Below the pieces are notes generated by a model. That model worked only from the letters and a program-made list of their open reading frames with translations. It was not told the DNA's origin and ran no database searches. Source: G965279335 sp965279285 (GTDB lineage: Bacteria; Pseudomonadota; Gammaproteobacteria; DSM-16500). From it: a stretch of 64,000 nt of DNA. The number at the start of each line of letters is the position of its first letter. The first letter of the stretch is position 1. Of the stretch, positions 1 through 8,690 are shown piece after piece. A program made the translations under genes and the position numbers. The stretch lies in contig OZ257148.1 in the NCBI GenBank assembly GCA_965279285.1, positions 1,054,001-1,118,000 of the forward strand, read 5' to 3'.

Positions 1-1
1 A

Positions 2-2023
2 TACGATGCTCAAAGCAGAGCATGTATTCAAACACTAACAGGACATAAGGACACAGTATTTAGTGTCGCCTGGGATCATGAGAGCAAGCGCCTGGCATCA
101 GGAAGTGATGATAATACGGTGCGCCTATGGGAAGCATCGAGTGGTAAAGCATTACGGGTGCTGCAAGGGCATGCGAGTTTAGTAAGGAGTGTTGCCTGGG
201 ACCATGAGAGTAAGCGCCTGGCATCAGGAAGTGGGGATGGTACGGTGCGCCTATGGGAAGCGTCGAGTGGCAAAGCATTACAGGTGCTGCAAGGGCATGC
301 GGGTTCAGTATGCAGTGTTGCCTGGGACCATGAGAGCAAGCGCCTGGCATCAGGAAGTGGGGATGGTACGGTGCGCCTATGGGAAGCGTCGAGTGGTAAA
401 GCATTACGGGTGCTGCAAGGGCATACGGGTGTAGTAAACAGTGTTGCCTGGGACCATGAGAGCAAGCACCTGGCATCAGGAAGTGATGATAAAACGGTGC
501 GCCTATGGGAAGCGTCGAGTGGCAAAGCATTACAGGTGCTGCAAGGGCATACAGGTTGGGTGAACAGTATTGCCTGGGACCATGAGAGCAAGCGCCTGGC
601 ATCAGGAAGTGTGGATAATACGGTGCGCCTATGGGAAGCGTCGAGTGGCAAGGCATTACGGGTGCTGCAAGGGCATACAAATTGGGTGAACAGTGTTGCC
701 TGGGACCATGAGAGCAAGCGCCTGGCATCAGGAAGTTGGGATAACACGGTGCGCCTATGGGAAGCGTCGAGCGGCAATCAATTACGGGTGCTACAAGGGC
801 ATACAGATTGGGTGAGCAGTGTCGTTTGGGATCACGAGAGCAAGCGCCTGGCATCAGGAAGTGGTGATAAAACGGTGCGTCTATGGGAAGTGTCAAGTGG
901 CAAAGCATTACGGGTGCGGCAAGGACATAGGGGTTTAGTAACCAGTGTTGCTTGGGACCATGAGAGCAAGTGCCTGGCATCAGGAGGTTATGATAATACG
1001 GTGCGCCTATGGGAAGCGTCGAGTGGCAAAGAATTACGGGTGCTGCAAGGGCATACGCATTTAGTAAACAGTGTTGCCTGGGACCATGAGAGCAAGCGCC
1101 TGGCATCAGGAAGTTGGGATAGTACGGTGCGCCTATGGGAAGCGTCGAGTGGCAAAGCATTACTGATGCTGCAAGGGCATACGGGTTCAGTATACAGTGT
1201 TGCCTGGGACCATGAGAGCAAGCGCCTGGCATCAGGAAGTAGGGATAACACGGTGCGCCTATGGGAAGCGTCGAGTGGCAAAGAATTATGGGTGCTGCAA
1301 GGGCATACGGGTCCAGTAAGGAGTGTTGCCTGGGACCATGAGAGCAAGCGCCTGGCATCAGGAAGTTGGGATGAGACGGTGCGCCTATGGGAAGCGTCGA
1401 GTGGCAAAGAATTACGGGTGCTGCAAGGGCATACGGGTTCGGTGAACAGTATTGCCTGGGACCATGAGAGCAAGTATCTGGCATCAGGAAGTAGTGATAA
1501 AACGGTACGAATATGGAAAGTGGCGACAGGAAATTTATTAGGCTACTTACAATTTCCATATAATGTTACTTATTGTGCCTGGGCAACATCCACCCCTGGT
1601 CAAGAACGTTTAGCGGTAGCTTTTGGTAATGGTATTGCTTGTTTTACGTTATCAATTGGCAATAATTCCTTCAAAACAGAGCTTAATTGGTTGGCCATAC
1701 CAGGCATCCCGTTACATGCCTCCCAAGTAAATATTATGGGTGTGATAGGCTTAAGTGCATCCAACCAATTATTACTTGAACAACACAATGCGATAGGTAA
1801 ACCTTCCGTCATGACCGGCACGGCATTCATTGATAGTAAGGATGCAAAAGACAGTAAACAAGCTGTGACTGCATCACAATCAACTTCAACAGCCACTGCT
1901 GCGACAGGTACGGCAGTCAGTTCAGCAGGCAGTAATGCGCATGCGCTTTTTGCGAAAGCAACTCCCAAGCCGCTGCTTCCACCAAAACAACAATTTTTAC
2001 CTAACACCGGGGCAAAAAAATAA
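2..2023 (+). CDS. WD40-repeat protein, 5' end outside window (probable NLR-like C-terminus)
   Basis: The reading frame is open from the first codon of the window, so the gene starts upstream and only its 3' part (673 codons) is seen. It encodes twelve almost identical 42-residue WD40 units, one degenerate unit, and a tail of about 130 residues. The tail (motifs SKDAKDSKQAVTA, PLLPPK, final NTGAKK) is clearly homologous to the tail of the 2165-aa NACHT-WD40 protein encoded at 19018-25515. I therefore infer that this is the sensor end of another member of that family, with its N-terminal and NACHT parts to the left. WD40 blades form propellers that bind proteins. The variation pattern suggests a recognition surface. 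The family is certain; the missing N-terminus is inferred. Confidence 0.85.
   Translation, partial: YDAQSRACIQTLTGHKDTVFSVAWDHESKRLASGSDDNTVRLWEASSGKALRVLQGHASLVRSVAWDHESKRLASGSGDGTVRLWEASSGKALQVLQGHAGSVCSVAWDHESKRLASGSGDGTVRLWEASSGKALRVLQGHTGVVNSVAWDHESKHLASGSDDKTVRLWEASSGKALQVLQGHTGWVNSIAWDHESKRLASGSVDNTVRLWEASSGKALRVLQGHTNWVNSVAWDHESKRLASGSWDNTVRLWEASSGNQLRVLQGHTDWVSSVVWDHESKRLASGSGDKTVRLWEVSSGKALRVRQGHRGLVTSVAWDHESKCLASGGYDNTVRLWEASSGKELRVLQGHTHLVNSVAWDHESKRLASGSWDSTVRLWEASSGKALLMLQGHTGSVYSVAWDHESKRLASGSRDNTVRLWEASSGKELWVLQGHTGPVRSVAWDHESKRLASGSWDETVRLWEASSGKELRVLQGHTGSVNSIAWDHESKYLASGSSDKTVRIWKVATGNLLGYLQFPYNVTYCAWATSTPGQERLAVAFGNGIACFTLSIGNNSFKTELNWLAIPGIPLHASQVNIMGVIGLSASNQLLLEQHNAIGKPSVMTGTAFIDSKDAKDSKQAVTASQSTSTATAATGTAVSSAGSNAHALFAKATPKPLLPPKQQFLPNTGAKK
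35..1546 (+). repeat. Twelve tandem 126-bp WD40-coding repeats, near-identical
   Basis: Twelve head-to-tail units of exactly 42 codons run without any indel. Most differ only at a few codons: the three residues after GH, the residue after the following V, and the two residues flanking the Asp of SGS-x-D-x-T. The framework between them (for example AWDHESKRLASGS and VRLWEASSGK) is almost invariant also at the DNA level. This indicates recent amplification or ongoing homogenisation. Confidence 0.95.
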
Positions 2024-2160
2024 GATAAGTTGCGGATTTGTACCACTACTAACACTAAGCTGTTAATGGGGTTAAAAAACCGCGCATAAATAGCGAATAC
2101 TGTATTCAATAAAATGCGCGTTACCACTGGGGATCCCGCGCATGTTGTTTTTTGTTACAC

Positions 2161-2331
2161 TTAATTCTCTCTGCTGCGATCACATTCACGATCACGGTCA
2201 TAGCGCCTAATTTGAGCAAAGTAATGGCTCTCTATTGTTAGAGCTAATTCCATCATAAAATTTACCAAATGGTGTGCAGTTTCATCAGATATTCCATCCG
2301 GTAAAATATCGATTAATTTGGTGTTGATCAT
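2161..2331 (-). CDS. Small IS21-associated ORF (56 aa)
   Basis: A 56-codon frame starts at an ATG that overlaps the stop of the istB remnant (ATGA). The protein begins MINTKLIDILPDGISDETAH and is predicted helical with a basic, charged end (RRYDRDRECDRSREN). From memory, small proteins of this general type follow istB in some IS21-like elements; this is recollection, not a search. The coupled start supports translation as the last gene of the element. Its function is unknown. Confidence 0.55.
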   Translation of the reverse strand: MINTKLIDILPDGISDETAHHLVNFMMELALTIESHYFAQIRRYDRDRECDRSREN

Positions 2332-2800
2332 ACCGTATCCTCATTCTTTCTAGTTTTTATTTTTGTTCTTTTTGCTTCGCGCCCCGCTTTCCTTTTTGCA
2401 CTTTCCTCTTTTGCCTCCTTGAGTCGATATGAGTCAGCTTCGATGTTGATGATTTCAGAACGATGAACCAATCTATCAATAAGAGAAACAACACAGGTAG
2501 CACTAGGAAAAATGTCGCGCCATTCGGCAAACGGTTTATTAGTGGTAATCACCGTTGATTTTTCATGATATCGCCGTGAGATAATATCAAATAGTAAATC
2601 AGCACAACGGTTTGAATACGATAAGTAACCAACTTCATCAATGACTAATATTTTTGGTTGCGCATAGAATTTTAATTTTCTTTGTAATGCCAAATCACCA
2701 TCTTGAGTAGAAAGTTCATTTAACAAGTTGGCTGCTGTTATAAACAATGCAGTATGGCTACGAATAATGGCTTGATATGCGATGTTTTTAGCAATTGCGA
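2328..2800 (-). pseudogene. istB: IstB-like IS21 helper ATPase, N-terminal half deleted
   Basis: This is the C-terminal part of the IS21 transposition helper ATPase. The Walker B motif KILVIDEVGYL, the sensor region TTNKPFAEW and the C-terminal motif SLIDRLVHRSEII are present. Upstream of the first Met the frame still reads as IstB (IAKNIAYQAI...) back to about position 2795, but the Walker A (GxGKT) segment is absent. There the sequence runs directly into istA. One internal deletion has therefore removed the end of istA and the beginning of istB. It cannot be functional as an ATPase. Confidence 0.85.
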
Positions 2801-3966
2801 AACAGTAGCTCCTATTTTATATCCACGTTCTGCTGCTTGTATCAGCAGCGTAGAACTAGATGGTGCTGCTTGCCTTAAACGATCTTGACCACGATGCTGA
2901 CGTGATTGCTTTTTAGCAGCCGTTAATCCCGCAATATGCGACTCATCTTCGATTTGCATTCCTTTGTCGAAGCTTCGTTGATGCGTAGCAATGGTGGCAG
3001 CTCCGTCTAAAATGGAAACGGTATCGAGCGTTGCGTATACGGTGACAGTACGACGTACATGTGTAAAAGGTATGGAGTAATCATTCCAGTCAAATCGTGC
3101 GTAAGGTGTTTTCCCGATGCTGATTTCTTCTCGATCGTGTGTTGGATAAGAATCATCAGGTAACTGAATCAATGTAGATTGCTCTTCTCTAAATACATCA
3201 CGTACAGACTGTGTTCTATCTTCAGGGCATGGCCTATCTGCTGTTTGTCCTTCGCACCAATCAACGGCTTGTTTATTTAAATCATCAATATTCTTCCACT
3301 CACGCGCAGGGAAAAAGCTATCGCGCACATAACGAATGGCTCTTTCAACGCGACCTTTTTCATTGCCGCGTGCGGGAGCAACTGGCCGTGGTTCAAAGCG
3401 ATAATGTGCTGCAAATTCAAGTAATGCAGGATTAAATCGAATTGCATCGCCGCGGCGTTCAAGCACAGCACTTCGTAAATTGTCATACAGCAAAACACGA
3501 GGAACACCGTTCCATGCTGTGAATGCAGCTTCGTGGCCGCGCAAGAAATTTGCCATGCGTGCATCTAAATAAAAGTGCAGAAATATTTTTCTGGAATAAG
3601 AGAGCACCATCACAAAAGCCATCAACGGCCTTTTTGCTTTGCCAATATTAATGTGACCGAAGTGTCCCCAATCTACTTGCGCTTGTTCTCCTGGAAGCGT
3701 TCTTAGGTGCAAATAAGCTTCCGCTGGTGGTCGAGGCCGATACAGTGAGATCAAGTAGGGGAAATGATCTGCACCGCCTTTATAACCACGGCTACGAACC
3801 ATCTCATATAAACGACTCGCTGTTAAAGTCGGATACTTGGCGAGTGTTTCCATAATAAATCCCATGAATGGTGCAATAATTGATTTGCAATTGTACCCAC
3901 GCGCCATTTTTCAGCGTGATGGTAACGTAAAATTTTTGCTGCTAATTCATCTGATATTGTCATCAT
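2738..3966 (-). pseudogene. istA: IstA-like IS21 transposase, frameshifted and 3'-deleted
   Basis: This is the DDE-type transposase of an IS21-like element. The true start is the ATG at 3966 behind an AAGGAG ribosome binding site. The N-terminus (MMTISDELAAKILRYHHAEK) lies in a different frame from the rest, which runs from about 3880 to 2738 and holds the catalytic core (QAQVDWGHFGH, LLYDNLRSAV, GNEKGRVERAIRYV). About 25-30 residues of the N-terminal helix-turn-helix region are missing at the frame change. The C-terminus is fused to the istB remnant by a second deletion near 2795. The element is dead by at least two deletions. Confidence 0.85.
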
Positions 3967-3991
3967 TTCTCCTTGGGTTATTTAGGGCGAC

Positions 3992-4432
3992 TTACGGCCA
4001 AGACGATGAACGCAACAATGAATTTTTCTTCTCATAACGCAGATAACTACGCCGTAAAAACAGTGAGACCGGTTTTCTGCAAAAATGACAGTGACGGTAC
4101 TCTTTCATTGCTTCCAAAATGCGCTCATTTGGCTTAGACGGCAGTACAACACGAGGGGGTAAAATAGGAGAAGTATGATGCGTCACTTTATTTTTTTGGC
4201 GCTCTCGATAGCGTCGTTGGCGGTCAGCATGTTTTTGACGACCACGAAGGGTGCGTTGATACCGATAACTCGACAAACGACAAGAGCGTATCCGAGAGGT
4301 GCGCGAACAGGTTGATCCACAATAGAGATTATTGCGATCACAATGGCTGCAAATAGTGACTAGGGCATTGCAGCCGACACAATTGTATAGGCGAGCAGAT
4401 AGTTCCATCGGTGTGTTTTGCCGATGAAACAT
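3992..4432 (-). CDS. Cys-rich basic protein, IS21-associated accessory ORF
   Basis: The 146-aa product has a zinc-finger-like Cys array in its N-terminal third (NCVGCNALVTICSHCDRNN, then YCGSTC) followed by a strongly basic Arg/Gln-rich stretch (RGRQKHADRQRRYRERQK) and the motif KVTHHTS. It lies immediately upstream of istA on the same strand and ends 26 bases before the istA start. From memory, Cys-rich basic ORFs of this kind accompany some IS21-like elements; their role is not known to me. DNA or RNA binding is the natural guess. The C-terminus contains a second possible CxxC (CHFCRK). Confidence 0.6.
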   Translation of the reverse strand: MFHRQNTPMELSARLYNCVGCNALVTICSHCDRNNLYCGSTCSRTSRIRSCRLSSYRYQRTLRGRQKHADRQRRYRERQKNKVTHHTSPILPPRVVLPSKPNERILEAMKEYRHCHFCRKPVSLFLRRSYLRYEKKNSLLRSSSWP

Positions 4433-4780
4433 AGACTTATTTGCGAAAACTGTCGATAATCTCTTCGGGTCGCATAAGGTGGTAAACAGTTTGACTGACA
4501 GGTCTGGTGACTGTTACCGGTGTCTATCGGCGACCCAACTCTCTGGTTATAAAGTTCCGCTCAATTTACCACATGTTGTTAAATGTATCTTGATTCTTAA
4601 TTGGCTAAAGTATGGCTGATAGTTTGGGCGTGGCGATTACGCGGCTTTTTGTGTAACCGAAAATTCTTCGCGGGGTTTACGCGGGTTTAAAGCACTGCTA
4701 ACAGGAGCAAGCAAGACATTGGGTTTTGTCCGCTGGCGCTAGATGAACGCTACTTAAAAATCACCTTATTATTTATATCG
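4433..4780. other. Gene-free stretch beyond the IS21-like element
   Basis: I find no coding frame with recognisable similarity here. The segment around 4480-4540 probably contains the outer end of the IS21-like element, but I could not match it to a convincing inverted repeat near 2100-2160, so the element boundaries are left open. Confidence 0.4.
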
Positions 4781-4783
4781 CTA

Positions 4784-4811
4784 TTGACATATATGACAAT
4801 TTGTCATACTG
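4784..4811 (+). promoter_or_regulatory. higBA promoter with overlapping palindromic operator
   Basis: A consensus -35 box TTGACA (4784-4789) is followed by a perfect palindrome, TATGACAA-T-TTGTCATA (4792-4808), and a weak -10 (ATACTG, 4806-4811). The palindrome lies between and over the promoter elements just before higB. This is the expected place for an operator bound by HigA, since HigBA-type modules are autorepressed by the antitoxin. The predicted transcription start falls almost at the higB ATG. Confidence 0.6.
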
Positions 4812-4818
4812 TTTAAAT

Positions 4819-5130
4819 ATGATATTAATAGGAAGAAATATAATTCTAGAGTTTGGAAAGGCTCACCCACATAGCAGAAATCCATTATCAGCTTGGGAAA
4901 AAGCAATCAAACAAACAGACTACAAAAGCTTTAACGAGCTGAAGCGGACATTTCCGAGCGTGGATTATGTCAGCCATAAATATACTATATTTGATATAAG
5001 CGGGAACAAATATCGCTTAATAACAGAAATTAATTACATAGCTAAAGTTGTCAATGTAAAACGCGTATGGACTCATGCTGAATATAGCATGAAGAAAAAT
5101 GATGATGCTATGAAGAGAGGTAAATTATGA
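4819..5130 (+). CDS. higB: HigB-type mRNA interferase toxin
   Basis: This is a RelE-superfamily ribosome-dependent mRNA endonuclease of the HigB type. The 103-aa product has the family pattern: HPHSRNPLSAWEKAIK near the N-terminus, then ELKRTFPSVDYV, then SGNKYRLITEINY and WTHAEYS near the C-terminus. I start it at the ATG at 4819 rather than the in-frame TTG at 4801, because only from the ATG does the sequence resemble HigB. No Shine-Dalgarno is seen, so a leaderless transcript is possible. It overlaps higA by four bases (ATGA), the toxin-first order typical of higBA. Confidence 0.88.
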   Translation: MILIGRNIILEFGKAHPHSRNPLSAWEKAIKQTDYKSFNELKRTFPSVDYVSHKYTIFDISGNKYRLITEINYIAKVVNVKRVWTHAEYSMKKNDDAMKRGKL

Positions 5131-5525
5131 GAGCAGTACAACAAGCAATAAAGCACTGGGAGCATGTGGTTCCTTATGCTCATATACCCCGCAATGAGAG
5201 GGAACATGAAAAACTTTTGGCTTTTGTAGATGAGCTAATGGAATGGTCGCGTCATCATAAAGATGAGCATGCAACAAGCTTACTTAGCTTAATTGCTAGT
5301 AATATTGAAACTTACGAAAATCTGCATTATCCTGCTAAAAAAATATCTTCTGTTAAGATGCTGAAGTTTCTTATGGATGAGCATAGTTTGGGACAGGGTG
5401 ATTTACCGGAGATTGGCAGCCAATCATTAGTGTCTAAAATTCTAAATGGTGAACGTCAATTAACATTAGAACATATACGTAGTTTATCTAAGCGATTTGG
5501 AGTATCGCCAGCTGTATTTTTTTAA
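5127..5525 (+). CDS. higA: HigA-type antitoxin with XRE helix-turn-helix
   Basis: The 132-aa product has a helical N-terminal half and a C-terminal Cro/C1-type helix-turn-helix (QSLVSKILNGERQLTLEHIR, about residues 98-118, then LSKRFGVSPAVFF). It would neutralise HigB and repress the shared promoter through the palindrome at 4792-4808. Start and stop couple to higB. The pair looks intact, unlike its surroundings. Addiction modules often persist in decaying mobile regions. Confidence 0.88.
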   Translation: MRAVQQAIKHWEHVVPYAHIPRNEREHEKLLAFVDELMEWSRHHKDEHATSLLSLIASNIETYENLHYPAKKISSVKMLKFLMDEHSLGQGDLPEIGSQSLVSKILNGERQLTLEHIRSLSKRFGVSPAVFF

Positions 5526-5540
5526 TAAAGCTCACACGAA

Positions 5541-6776
5541 TGATCTGCCCCGACTTCAGTAGACACGTTTCTCTAAATATTACAGGTCAATCTTTCGTGC
5601 TCTAATGGTGAAACATAGTTTAAAAATGAATGCCTTCTTTTTTGATTATAAAACACTTCTATGTAATCAAAAATAGTTTTTTTAGCATCATCACGTGTTG
5701 CAAATCGTTCATGGTAAACGCATTCTGTTTTCAGTGAGTGAAAAAAACTTTCCATTGCTGCATTATCCCAGCAATTTCCTTTTCTGCTGATGCTGCAAGT
5801 AATGTTGTTTTCTCGAAGTAATTTTTGAAAATTATCAGAGGCATATTGGCTTCCCCTGCCAGAATGTAACAAGAGATTTGATTTAATTTTTCTGCGAAAC
5901 AATGCCATTTTCAGTGCATCCATTACTAGCAATTCCTGCATGCGATGCGACATTGACCATCCAACAATTCGGCGTGAATACAAATCCATTATTACAGCTA
6001 AATATAGCCAACCTTCTGTAGTTTGAATGTATGTTATATCGCTTACCCAGCGCTGATTGGGCGCCTCAGCATGGAACTGTCGTTGCAATAAATTATCGTG
6101 AATGGGTTTGTTGTGATTTGAATCGGTGGTCACCTTGAATCTCCTTTTTGTTTTTGGACGAAGTTCGTTTTCACGCTTTAGTCTTGCTATTCGATGTTTG
6201 CCGCAATGCTCTTATCGGGCGCGCAAATCTTTGCATATGCGGCGATAGCCATACGTAGATCGGCTATCCGAAACTCGTCTTGATAAGCGTCACAAGACGC
6301 TTATCCTCTTGCTTGCGAGCGCTCTCTGGCCTATTACGCCACGCATAAAATACCGCCCGCGAGACATTGAGAATTTCGCACATCAACTGCGTGCTAAATG
6401 TGCTGCAGTTTTCATTGATAAACATAAATTTTATTTCGACTCTTTCGCAAAAAACAGCTGCCTTTTTTAGAATTTCCCGCTCCTCCTTCAGGCGGGCGTT
6501 TTCCTTACGCAGACGATTTAACTCTTCAATGAGATTGACTTGATTGCCTTGGTGATTTGATATGATTGGCGCACTATTCTTGGCTAGGCTTACCCAGTTA
6601 TATAACGTGGCTTCTTTTATGCCTAAATCACGGGCTGTTTTTACAATGGGCTGGGGGGACGTTGTCGCCAAACGAACAGCTTCTTGTTTAAACTCTTCAG
6701 TATGCTGCTTACTCATAACACCTCCTTTGATGGGTAGTTTATCAAATTTGGTGTCTACTAAACCTAGATCAGATCA
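5541..6776 (-). mobile_element. IS3-family insertion sequence, inactivated
   Basis: A 1236-bp element is bounded by 26-bp imperfect inverted repeats at 5541-5566 (begins TGATCTG, ends AGTAGACAC) and 6751-6776. The size and the two-ORF structure are typical of IS3. The flanking bases do not show an obvious target duplication. On the right side the element abuts a gene lacking its 5' part. Confidence 0.88.
5573..6716 (-). pseudogene. IS3-family transposase (OrfA + OrfB), multiply broken
   Basis: OrfA starts at 6716 (MSKQHTEEFKQEAVRLA, helix-turn-helix, then a leucine-zipper-like LIEELNRLRKENARLKEE). It runs in frame into the start of OrfB (STFSTQLMCEILNVSRAVFY), which is unusual because IS3 normally uses a frameshift there. 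An extra G near 6268 breaks the frame after IKTSF. A nonsense codon at 6212-6214 interrupts the next part. The integrase core (5573-6133) has WVSDITYI and the Glu of NAAMESFFHSLK, but the second catalytic Asp is Gly (HSGRGSQYAS instead of HSDRGSQYAS). It is inactive for three independent reasons. Confidence 0.88.
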
Positions 6777-7292
6777 GGAGATGATGCTCATGAAAAAGAA
6801 GTGCATAGTGGACTCTTAGGGCACGTAAAACAATTTCTGATGGCGTTAGGTCAGGGATTTGCTTTATATGCAACACATCACCCCATGCAAGTATCAAAGA
6901 AACGTTTTGAAATCGATTTGCTTATGTATCACACCAAACTACATTGTTATGTAGTTATCGAATTAAAGCGTGATGAGTTTTATCCCCGTGATGCTGGACA
7001 ATTAAATTTCTATCTTACTGCAGTAGATGAATTATTGAAAACACCGCAAGATAACCCAACCATAGGCTTACTCCTATGCGAAAAGAAAGATCGTGTCATA
7101 GCGGAATATGCGCTTTGTGATATCAACAAACCAATTGGTATATCTGAATTTGAATTAGCAAAAGCGTTACCTAAAGAAATACGCGGTAATTTACCAACAA
7201 TCGCAGAAATAGAAGCTGAACTAAATACTGAATTTCCTAAAAAAAGTCTACTAGGAAAAAGAAGTGACTCAATTAAGCAGCGAAGAAATTGA
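6777..7292 (+). pseudogene. YhcG-type PD-(D/E)XK nuclease, 5'-truncated by IS3
   Basis: The frame is open from the IS3 edge. It reads HEKEVHSGLLGHVKQFLMALGQGFAL, then FEIDLLMYH and CYVVIELKRDEFYPRDAGQL, which contain the D...E-x-K core of the YhcG/DUF1016 C-terminal nuclease domain. About half of a normal YhcG, the N-terminal DUF1016 part, is missing because the IS3 element occupies its place. A GTG at 6801 could serve as a start, but the residues before it still fit the family. It overlaps the following TOTE-primase remnant by 29 bases. Confidence 0.75.
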
Positions 7293-7794
7293 AGAATTAA
7301 TAGAAAAATGCCGCTATTTTGAAAATGAGAATTTACATTTACGTAAACTACTTAATATTGACCCTATTTCGCCAATCCAAAGTATAAAAATACAGCCAGA
7401 AATAAAAGAATTAACTGAGTCAAAATTATCCGTAGATGAAAAAATAAAATTGTATCGCTTATTGTTTCATGGTCGAGATGATATTTTCGCTACACGGTGG
7501 GAAAGTAAAGATGGGAGAGCAGGATACTCTCCTGCTTGTGCAAATGAATGGGATAGAGCTGTTTGTCGTAAGCCACAAATCAAATGCAGCGAATGCCAAC
7601 ACAGTAAATGGCTACCAATTACAGATCAGATTATACATGACCATCTTACTGGAAAAGGATTTATTGGCGTTTATCCATTGGACAAGGATAAAACAAGTCA
7701 TTTTTTAGCAATTGATTTTGATAAAAATGCTTGGCAAGAAGACGCCGTAGCATTTATCCTGAATTCTGCAGTTGAACGCCGCTCCGCCGTTTAA
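7264..7794 (+). pseudogene. TOTE conflict-system primase (AEP) N-terminal fragment
   Basis: The 176-residue frame begins at a GTG (AGGAAAAAG just upstream) with a coiled-coil start (ELIEKCRYFENENLHLRKLL). It continues with the archaeo-eukaryotic primase region known from TOTE conflict systems: FHGRDDIFATRW, GYSPACANEW, CRKPQIKCSECQ, then IGVYPLDKDKTSHFLAIDFD with the catalytic-type Asp pair. After AFILNSAVE the sequence no longer fits and the frame ends. The helicase and nuclease parts of these large proteins are absent. It is the relic of a nuclease-based defence system. Confidence 0.72.
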
Positions 7795-7836
7795 AACAGC
7801 GCATTTTCAAATTCTTTTTTAACAAAACTAACGCCA

Positions 7837-8151
7837 TTATCCAGGCTGCGGAAGCAGTTTTGGTGGGGCATGTAACAATGATTTAACAAATTTTTTAAAA
7901 GCATGATGCAATACTCGCCGCATCCGTTCTTTCACGCTTAACTGCTCTGCACATGGCTTTAATGTTTTAAAAAAAGCACTTAAATTTGATAGCGCTAATT
8001 GCACTTGCTGGAATTTTCCATGACTACTGCTCACTTGAATAATTTTTTGACCCGCATGTTGAATCTGTTTTCCAACAGCATGCAATAATTGAGGATTTTG
8101 CGAGCGTTTTTCTTTCAGATGTGTTGGTAGATTTTTCCCGATTACATCCAC
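7837..8151 (-). pseudogene. Possible C-terminal transposase fragment
   Basis: The 104-residue frame reads KRSQNPQLLHAVGKQIQHAGQ near its start and is rich in basic residues. It loosely resembles the C-terminal end of IS1380/IS4-like DDE transposases (a 'hAGq.i...' helix), but no catalytic residue is included. It lies between two genes that each lost one end, which fits an insertion-sequence scar. Other origins are possible. Confidence 0.3.
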
Positions 8152-8645
8152 GTGTATTTGTTAATATTGAATGCGATTTAACTCTTAATCTTTTCGAGCG
8201 ATTTAAACGATGTGAATTTGATTTAGTGTTAGTAAAGATGAATCGTCCAGAAGATTTCCCTAATGGAGTGGATGTTTATTCTGAAAAACTTGAATGGGTT
8301 GGACATACCAAATTGATAGAAGAGAAACATAAACCGTTACCACTTGTACTTGCACCACAACCTTGTGTTTACCGCGTAAGAGCCATAAAAGCATTAGAAG
8401 AAGCTGGCATTAAGTGGCGTCTTGTATTCTCCAGCCCAAGTTATGCTGGTACGATCGCTGCGGTTAAAGCTGGACTTGGAATAACTGTTTTACCACGTAC
8501 AATGATACCTGAGCAGCTTAGGGTAGTTAATTATTTAAATCTTCCATCACTAGACGATACACACATATGTCTTTTAAAGCATAATGCCGAAAATCAAGCA
8601 TTATTATCGTTTGAACAGTTTGTCCTTGCAAAACTTAAGCATTAG
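8121..8645 (+). pseudogene. LysR-family regulator, effector-binding domain only
   Basis: The product corresponds to the LysR substrate-binding domain. VDFSRLHPRVFVNIECD and LFERFKRCEFDLVLVK match the first subdomain, and YAGTIAAVKAGLGITVLPRTM matches the characteristic G-L-G-I-x-x-L-P motif. The N-terminal winged helix-turn-helix is missing. The frame has no convincing start and meets a transposase-like fragment at its 5' end. It cannot bind DNA as a LysR protein and is treated as a remnant. Confidence 0.8.
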
Positions 8646-8690
8646 CTTGTGATTGGTATTGTGTTATTATATTTTAATTAAGGTTGAATT

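Noticed and set aside
35..1546. Regular repeats that could suggest a CRISPR array
   Set aside because: The units are 126 bp, contiguous, without spacers, and encode WD40 blades in an open frame.
60..1559. A 499-codon open frame on the minus strand, with other long antisense frames over the WD40 repeats
   Set aside because: It is antisense to the twelve 126-bp repeats. Because the unit is a multiple of three and almost identical, absence of a stop in one unit propagates through all. It has no ribosome binding site and the plus-strand WD40 reading is unambiguous.
3211..3564. Small frames on both strands inside istA
   Set aside because: They are out-of-frame shadows of the clear IstA catalytic region.
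2100..4560. Terminal inverted repeats for the IS21-like element
   Set aside because: Only short partial matches such as CATGTTGTT near 2140 and 4572 were seen, and in direct orientation. They are not good enough to set boundaries.
5533..6784. Target-site duplication of the IS3 element
   Set aside because: The 3-4 bases on the two sides (CGAA and GGAG) do not match, so either a rearrangement followed insertion or no duplication remains.
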